Origin: Dryocola sp051307055
GTDB taxonomy: Bacteria > Pseudomonadota > Gammaproteobacteria > Enterobacterales > Enterobacteriaceae
DNA: 64,000 bases
Assembly (NCBI RefSeq): GCF_051307055.1
Contig: NZ_CP149994.1
Span: 1,674,001 to 1,738,000, forward strand
Direction of reading: 5' to 3'
Shown here piece by piece: positions 59,174 to 64,000 of this stretch. The notes below the pieces were generated by a model, which searched no databases, was not told the DNA's origin, and saw only the letters and a program-made list of their open reading frames with translations. Both the position numbers and the translations under genes were made by a program. Position 1 is the stretch's first letter. Each line of letters opens with the position of its first letter.

Positions 59174-60517
59174 ATGAACAAAATCTGGGTAAGTTGTTTT
59201 TTTACGTCTTTATTTATCCCTGTATCTAATGCGCAAGCGTCATTATCCCTTGAGGAACGTCTGGCACAAATGGAACAACGGCTAAAAGCAACGGAGCTGC
59301 GTGCAGCAACTGCCGAAGCGGAGATCCGTGAACTAAAAACACCGACAGTAACGCCTGCCGCCACTCATGCAACAGCAGCTACACCCAAGTTACAACTTAC
59401 GGGTAATACCGATCTAAAATTCTACGGCGATGTTGAGTTCAATATGGATGGTGCCAGCCGTACGGGCAGCCTTACGTCGGTAAAAACCAGCGCCCATAAA
59501 GACTGGGCTCCGGGTGATAAAGAACGCTGGGATATTAACGGACGCATACTTCTGGGTTTTGATGGATTACATAAAGGCGCTAACGGCAATTTTTCCGGAT
59601 TTAGCGTACAGCCGCTGGCCGATATGGCCGGAAAAATGAATATTGATGATGCAGTATTTTTCTTTGGCCAGGAAGATAACTGGAAAATTAAAATAGGCCG
59701 TTTCGAAGCCTATGATATGTTCCCGCTTAATCAGGATACGTTTATTGAATATTCGGGCAATACGGCAAACGATCTCTACAGCGATGGTTATGGTTATATT
59801 TACATGATGAAAGAGGGACGCGGACGTAGCAGCGACGGCGGCAACTTCCTGCTCAGTAAAAACCTGGACAACTGGTATTTCGAGGTGAACACGCTGGTAG
59901 AGGACGGCAGCTCGCTGTTTGTTAACCAGAACTATCATGGCAATTCGCTGGATAATCGCAAAAACGTGGTTTATGTGCGCCCGGTAGCAGCGTGGCAGTC
60001 CGGGGCATGGTCCATCGCTACGGCGCTGGAAAGTAACCTTGTCAATAACGCCTATGGCTATCAGAATCAAAAAGGCCGTTGGCTCGATCAGTCCAGCCGT
60101 ACCGGCTACGGCATGACGCTAAGCTGGAATACGCTCAAAACCGATCCTCAGGATGGCGCGGTGGTGAATGTGAGCACAGCATACCTGGATGCGACGGACG
60201 AAAAAGACTTCAGCGCCGGTATCAACGCGTTATGGCACCGTGTAGAACTCGGCTATATATACGCCCATAACAACATCGACCAGTTTAATATGGCCGACGT
60301 CAGCGCAGAATGCGACGACGACTGTGCGGTGCTGGCACCAGGGAACTATGATATCCACACCATTCATACTTCATGGCAGTTACCGGACATTATGGATATG
60401 CCGAACTTCAATATTTATCTCGGGGCCTACGCATCATGGCTGGATTCATCGGCGACGAAAACCGGCAATCCCGATGACCGCTACGGCGCGCGGGTACGTT
60501 TTAAGTATTTCTTCTGA
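59174..60517 (+). CDS. Carbohydrate-selective porin (ScrY/BglH/RafY-like)
   Basis: A 447-residue outer membrane protein. Signal peptide MNKIWVSCFFTSLFIPVSNA then QA; next an Ala/Glu-rich coiled coil (LEERLAQMEQRLKATELRAA and AEAEIREL) as found at the N-terminus of ScrY, then a beta barrel from about residue 75 (TGNTDLKFYGDVEFNMDG) to a terminal Phe (VRFKYFF), the sorting signal for BamA. It admits the oligosaccharide used by the glycosidase and symporter encoded upstream. Confidence 0.85.
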   Translation: MNKIWVSCFFTSLFIPVSNAQASLSLEERLAQMEQRLKATELRAATAEAEIRELKTPTVTPAATHATAATPKLQLTGNTDLKFYGDVEFNMDGASRTGSLTSVKTSAHKDWAPGDKERWDINGRILLGFDGLHKGANGNFSGFSVQPLADMAGKMNIDDAVFFFGQEDNWKIKIGRFEAYDMFPLNQDTFIEYSGNTANDLYSDGYGYIYMMKEGRGRSSDGGNFLLSKNLDNWYFEVNTLVEDGSSLFVNQNYHGNSLDNRKNVVYVRPVAAWQSGAWSIATALESNLVNNAYGYQNQKGRWLDQSSRTGYGMTLSWNTLKTDPQDGAVVNVSTAYLDATDEKDFSAGINALWHRVELGYIYAHNNIDQFNMADVSAECDDDCAVLAPGNYDIHTIHTSWQLPDIMDMPNFNIYLGAYASWLDSSATKTGNPDDRYGARVRFKYFF

Positions 60518-60661
60518 CAAAGATATGGAGTGCGGGCCGCGTGCCTCAACGATGTAGCCGCATCGGGTACCTGCTTTGTTTACTCTGACGGTGCGGATCA
60601 CTGTGTAGTTACCGGAAATCAATTCCAGATGCTCCGCGCTGTCTTTGCTGAGGTACTCCAT
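60446..60661 (-). CDS. Possible small protein overlapping the porin end
   Basis: A 71-codon frame from ATG 60661 (AAGGTGA upstream) begins MEYLSKDSAEHLELISGNYT then VIRTVRVNKAGTRCGYIVEA. The first 47 codons look protein-like; the last 24 run antisense to the porin. It may be a gene fragment fused to the porin boundary. No family recognised. Confidence 0.25.
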   Translation of the reverse strand: MEYLSKDSAEHLELISGNYTVIRTVRVNKAGTRCGYIVEARGPHSISLSEEILKTYPRAVAVIGIAGFRRR

Positions 60662-60751
60662 ATCGTCACCTTATTCCGGGCAACCGGTCCTGCCGGTGCA
60701 TCCGGGGCCGGTCTTCCGGTAATGGGCGACTATGGCGAAATCGCTGCGGTT

Positions 60752-60810
60752 GGCACAAAGCGGACAAGCGAAATAAGCTTTAGGTCCGCTATGAGCGAGG
60801 AGCTGACATC
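60752..60810. repeat. Pair of dispersed hairpin repeats
   Basis: GGCACAAAGCGGACAAGCG and GGTCCGCTATGAGCGAGGAG are inverted variants of the repeat seen at 9658, forming the only recognisable content of the 335-nt gap after the porin. Confidence 0.5.
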
Positions 60811-60852
60811 TTCGTCTGTAACGGGCAACATGCTTTAACGGTCATTGCTCAT

Positions 60853-61641
60853 TCATAGCATTTTGACTGCATCATCTAACCAGTCTGGAAGAGATTCCCT
60901 ATACCAGTTGAGATATAAAGGAAATACTGGCTTTTCCCGCTCATTGAGTAGCACAATTACTTCAGTGACAATCCATGCTTTGGCAATGGCAATTTCTCTC
61001 GCTAACGCATTAAAATCATGATGGAAAGATAACTGACAATAGCGCTCAGCAGTATCAATAAAAGTTTGCTTCGTACCCAAGCCTTTTATCAGAGGGGCCA
61101 AGTCGATGGCGGGACTACCTTTTCCAAATCTTTCCCAGTCGAAAAGAACTAAATCACCGTTTTCTCTTCTTCCCCAATTGCCAGCATTGCTATCTCCAGT
61201 AATCAGGTTTTGGTACCCAAACATAACATCACTACATTTCTGAAACAGCCGTAACTGCTCTGCAGCTTTTTCTGGTAATGCCAGGAGTATGAGGGTTTTT
61301 TCGAGCGCCAGTTCTGACCATGTGTGAGTCTGGTAACGCCAGTCAGGATTCGCATGATAACAATGCAGGCGTCCCAACATACCAATGGCATCATCAGATG
61401 CGACATCGTTCTGTTCAACCTTGTGAGGAATATATTCCATTTTTAACTTACGCAAGGAGGCGTCAGCAGAAAAGAGATTTGGGGTCGCAATTCCTGCCTG
61501 ATTAAGCTCCGTTGCAGCGTCTTGATAAAATCTATACTCTACTTCTCCTACAGGACATTTCTCAATAAATCTATGACCGCAGTCACTTATATTCAGCGCC
61601 ACTTTCGCGGTGCCCATTTTTGATAAATCCATGGCAGACAT
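60853..61641 (-). CDS. APH-family phosphotransferase
   Basis: A 262-residue kinase-fold protein. The catalytic loop reads LITGDSNAGNWGR (Asp and Asn present, His replaced by Thr at the HGD position) and the metal loop is LVLFDWERFGKGSPAIDLAP, as in aminoglycoside/choline kinase-like enzymes. The N-lobe has MEYIPHKVEQND. The usual resistance substrates cannot be inferred. It is a single gene between repeat-rich and pseudogene DNA, so it may be acquired. Confidence 0.72.
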   Translation of the reverse strand: MSAMDLSKMGTAKVALNISDCGHRFIEKCPVGEVEYRFYQDAATELNQAGIATPNLFSADASLRKLKMEYIPHKVEQNDVASDDAIGMLGRLHCYHANPDWRYQTHTWSELALEKTLILLALPEKAAEQLRLFQKCSDVMFGYQNLITGDSNAGNWGRRENGDLVLFDWERFGKGSPAIDLAPLIKGLGTKQTFIDTAERYCQLSFHHDFNALAREIAIAKAWIVTEVIVLLNEREKPVFPLYLNWYRESLPDWLDDAVKML

Positions 61642-61973
61642 GCACTATCTCTTCAGAATAAGTGGGTTGCTCTGGTCTTGAGTGTACTGCAATTTGATCA
61701 TTTAACGGGTAATGTTAGTGAAATCATCCATATGTTGTTTGGTGGGCAATGTCCGCTCCTGACACATAGCAGCCAGAAGCGGGCATTTTTCCTGATAATG
61801 GCTATGAAAATTATATTGGGGTGCTTTGTAAAAAGTTAAGCTTTAAGGACGATACTAGAGTCGAGTCAGTCCGCACTTTTTTCAACGACTCTGTACCATA
61901 AGTAAAATAAAACTAATGCCCAATTTTCTCTCAATATAAGTTTTCAACTGCAATTCTTTATAGCAGTTGAAAT
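61642..61973. other. 332-nt region without a gene
   Basis: AT-rich; contains a dispersed repeat at 61749-61785 (GTCCGCTCCTGACACATAGC and AGAAGCGGGCATT). Confidence 0.5.
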
Positions 61974-61989
61974 TTATATCCGGATAACG

Positions 61990-62350
61990 CACTGATGGCT
62001 CCACCATTTTATTTCATTAGCGACTGGGTTTAGAAAAATTATCGCTAGCTTAGCTTTATCTCTTCTGCTGGCCGGGATTGCTGGCGAAGCAATACAGGCC
62101 CAGGCCATAATTCCCGTATAATCCGATCCCTGCTGTAAAGGAGTCATTAATTTTTTGCGTATAAAACATGCTGGTACCCGGAAACCAGCCGATGATATTC
62201 CCTGCAGACCCGCATCGTTATCCAGGGAATAATTAACATTGCCATAGAGTGCCTGTAATCCCCCTGTCACCATATGGTCCGGTAAGCGGGTCATCCCTGC
62301 GGGGTTGGAAAAAGAGTTGAGGCATCCTGAGCACGTTCCGCCGGAACGAC
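61990..62350 (-). pseudogene. FadL-family outer membrane protein gene fragment with frameshifts
   Basis: The order of segments matches the start of FadL-like proteins: AQDASTL, then FSNPAGMTRL, VTGGLQALYG, and in another frame TSMFYTQKINDSFTAG and GLYGNYGLG. At the DASTL/FSNPAG join a T run (five Ts at about 62315) is one T short of the in-frame length. A second shift lies near 62206. The N-terminal signal and the C-terminal barrel are missing. Confidence 0.5.
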
Positions 62351-62574
62351 ACGGCGTCGTGTTGGGAAGTGCGCAGGCCATGAATGCGATCACGGAAATA
62401 TTCACCCCCCTGCTGGGTGGGTTGATTCCTGGGTACGCGCTTTACGGCATCTGGATCGATATAGCCGTATCAGCAGCTATTGCCGGGGCTATTCTGGCAT
62501 TTATACATCTCCTGAAGGTTGATCCGGAGGCGGTTTATACCGAAAGGTATAATCAATGCTATTGCGCAGCGTGA
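62330..62574 (+). pseudogene. C-terminal fragment of an MFS transporter gene
   Basis: The plus frame reads HVPPERHGVVLGSAQAMNAI then TEIFTPLLGGLIPGYALYGI and a last helix (AAIAGAILAFIHLLK). This is the C-terminal third of a TetA-like drug/H+ antiporter (the PxxxxG..G...A......PLL pattern). The rest is absent, and its 5' side overlaps the FadL fragment. Confidence 0.4.
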
Positions 62575-62707
62575 CTTCCAGGCAGTGCATCAGGGGAAGC
62601 ACAGTGCTGCACAAATTTATGTTCCAGTTATAGCTGGCCAGTACTTCATCCGGCATCAGCTTGAGCACATCGTTATAAATCTTCAGGCGTTCAGCTGAAA
62701 CATAATC
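62540..62707 (-). pseudogene. N-terminal fragment of an Abi-family (HEPN-like) protein gene
   Basis: The minus frame, open after a TGA at 62708, reads SAERLKIYNDVLKLMPDEVL then ASYNWNINLCSTVLPLMHCL and EVTLRNSIDYTF. The pattern L...Y.WN..LC....P....LEV.LRN.I is the N-terminal signature of Abi_2-like abortive infection proteins. It stops after about 55 codons. Confidence 0.4.
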
Positions 62708-62801
62708 TCACAGGTTCACGGGGACGCCGGCGCCAATAGCCAGAGCTGGTTTGCTATGTTTAACAGGTCACTTGATATTTTATGGCTTAAGGAAATATAT
62801 T

Positions 62802-64000
62802 TTGAATAATCAAAAAAAAATTTCCGGCCTCTCGGGCTGGAACATCTCATTAGCGGTTGCCCTGCTAATGTTCGGCATAGCAATGATTATCGGCGGCGGC
62901 TGGCTGGTTGCATTGGGTGGGAACTGGTATTACCTGCTTGCGGGTATCGGTTGTGTGATAACCGCCATATGCATTTTTATGAAACGAACCAGCGCGGTTT
63001 ACTGGTTCTCGCTGGTCTTTATCGGCACCCTAATCTGGACGATATACGAATCAGGGCTTGATTATTGGGGCTGGGTTCCACGCTTTGGCCTTATGCTTCT
63101 GTTCGGTATTGTCTTCGCTTTCCAGCTTCCCTCGCTTTCGCCAGGCATCAGCCGCAAATTATCTCTTTCACTGGCAAGTCTCTTTATTCTGGCTTTCATT
63201 GTGGCAGCGGCGCTGCCCTTCGCGCCGTTGAACACAACAGCTGCGACCAACGTGCCAGCGGCGGGAAACAGTTTATTCATGACGGATACCGGTAGTGGAA
63301 AGGCGTCAAATCCCGATGCTGGCGACTGGTATACTTATGGCGGATCGCTGGCTTCGCAGCGTTTTGTCAAAGCAGATCAAATCACACCTGAAAATGTTAA
63401 AGACCTCAAACTAGCATGGCAATTTCGTACCGGTGACCTGCCAAAAACACGCTGGGGTGCAGAAAATACGCCAATCAAAATTGGCGATACCCTGTATACC
63501 TGTACGCCACACAATCAGGTTTTTGCGCTGGATGCCGCCACGGGTAAAGAAAAGTGGCATTTCGATCCCAAAGTCAGTGATAAAGCCATTCCTTATACAG
63601 CAGCCTGCCGCGGCCTGACCTGGTATGATTCTCAGACCAACAGCCATGTGACGCCCGGACAGAGCGGTGCCGCCAGACAGGCTGTTTCGCTACCGGACTC
63701 ACAAAATGACAGTGACTGCAAACAGCGTATTATTCTGGGTACGCTAGATGCACGTATTATTGAACTCAATGCCGGGACGGGTGAAGTTTGCCGATCCTTT
63801 GGAAATAATGGCACGGTTAACCTTACAGAAGATATGGGTGAGACTTATCAAGGGTACGTGGCTATTAACTCTGCACCGGTAGTCATCCGTGATACGTTGG
63901 TAGTGGGACATCAGACCATCGACGGACAGCGCGCCTTCGGTCCTCCGGGTGTTATCAAAGCTTACGATGTGCGTACCGGTAAGCTCAAGTGGGCATGGGA
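62802..64000 (+). CDS. Membrane-bound PQQ-dependent dehydrogenase (glucose/quinate type), 3' end outside window
   Basis: The frame opens at TTG 62802 (AAGGAAAT upstream; the nearby ATG at 62782 stops at once) and runs off the right edge after about 400 codons. The N-terminal domain has five hydrophobic segments (MIIGGGWLVALGGNWYYLLA is nearly as in E. coli Gcd). The periplasmic beta-propeller follows: DWYTYGGSLASQRFVKADQI, NVKDLKLAWQFRTGD, TPIKIGDTLYTCTPHNQVFA and LDAATGKEKWHFDP. It oxidises a sugar or quinate/shikimate with PQQ and passes electrons to ubiquinone. Confidence 0.88.
   Translation, partial: MNNQKKISGLSGWNISLAVALLMFGIAMIIGGGWLVALGGNWYYLLAGIGCVITAICIFMKRTSAVYWFSLVFIGTLIWTIYESGLDYWGWVPRFGLMLLFGIVFAFQLPSLSPGISRKLSLSLASLFILAFIVAAALPFAPLNTTAATNVPAAGNSLFMTDTGSGKASNPDAGDWYTYGGSLASQRFVKADQITPENVKDLKLAWQFRTGDLPKTRWGAENTPIKIGDTLYTCTPHNQVFALDAATGKEKWHFDPKVSDKAIPYTAACRGLTWYDSQTNSHVTPGQSGAARQAVSLPDSQNDSDCKQRIILGTLDARIIELNAGTGEVCRSFGNNGTVNLTEDMGETYQGYVAINSAPVVIRDTLVVGHQTIDGQRAFGPPGVIKAYDVRTGKLKWAW

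Overview
The window is from a member of the Enterobacteriaceae, most like Enterobacter and its relatives. The evidence is a conserved chromosomal backbone from about 37.4 to 47.9 kb: roxA, phoQ, phoP, purB, hflD, mnmA, nudJ and rluE on the minus strand, facing icd on the plus strand. This is the enteric gene order. There is also an enteric tRNA-Thr(TGT) with encoded CCA and a REP-type repeat at 16.1 kb. Around this backbone the window is a patchwork of catabolic operons, small accessory genes and many broken genes.

Region by region. 1-7.5 kb is a divergent sugar-acid/lactone catabolic cluster. The minus arm has a dehydrogenase, a racemase-like protein, an amidohydrolase and an MFS transporter. 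The plus arm has an OtnK-like kinase, an OtnC-like aldolase and a CitMHS transporter. Two CRP-like sites lie between the arms. 7.7-12.4 kb holds an exported small protein, a pseudogene with two stops, a haloacetate-dehalogenase-like hydrolase, a NERD nuclease-helicase and gene fragments. 12.5-17.6 kb has a UbiD/UbiX hydroxyarylate decarboxylase pair with a divergent MarR regulator, a GlxA-type AraC regulator and an MFS permease. 17.8-24.2 kb has yddG and an operon of DapA-family lyase, aldehyde dehydrogenase, GntR regulator and FAD amine oxidase. 24.9-32 kb is accessory: an unrecognised five-gene membrane/lipoprotein cassette, an AraC regulator, an NTF2-like protein, an integrase lacking a catalytic Arg, and a GIY-YIG protein.

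From 32.1 to 37.5 kb there are two related copies of a small locus. The copy beside roxA encodes a double-glycine-leader, Gly/Ser/Asn-rich microcin-like precursor followed by a small membrane protein that looks like its immunity partner. The other copy keeps a broken immunity gene and an unrelated-looking 176-residue gene. Both end in nearly the same long hairpin. I consider this the best candidate for a new system.

After icd there is an 80-bp duplicate of the icd 3' end and terminator 2.2 kb away, and a third, decayed copy 1.6 kb further on. This indicates at least two stacked icd-targeted insertions. They carry a TumE-type toxin gene with a nonsense codon and its intact antitoxin, a DUF4236 protein, a Csp-type copper-binding protein and other small genes. 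51.9-53.9 kb has a flavohemoglobin and yedK. A tRNA-Thr gene at 54.3 kb is followed by a collapsed P4-type integrase. 55.3-60.5 kb is a LacI-GH-A glycosidase-GPH symporter-porin operon. 60.5-62.7 kb has a phosphotransferase and a mosaic of FadL, MFS and Abi gene fragments. The window ends inside a membrane PQQ dehydrogenase gene. A short hairpin-forming repeat (core GTCCGCTTT...AGCGGA) recurs at least eleven times, only in accessory intergenic DNA. All calls are by reading; no database search was run.
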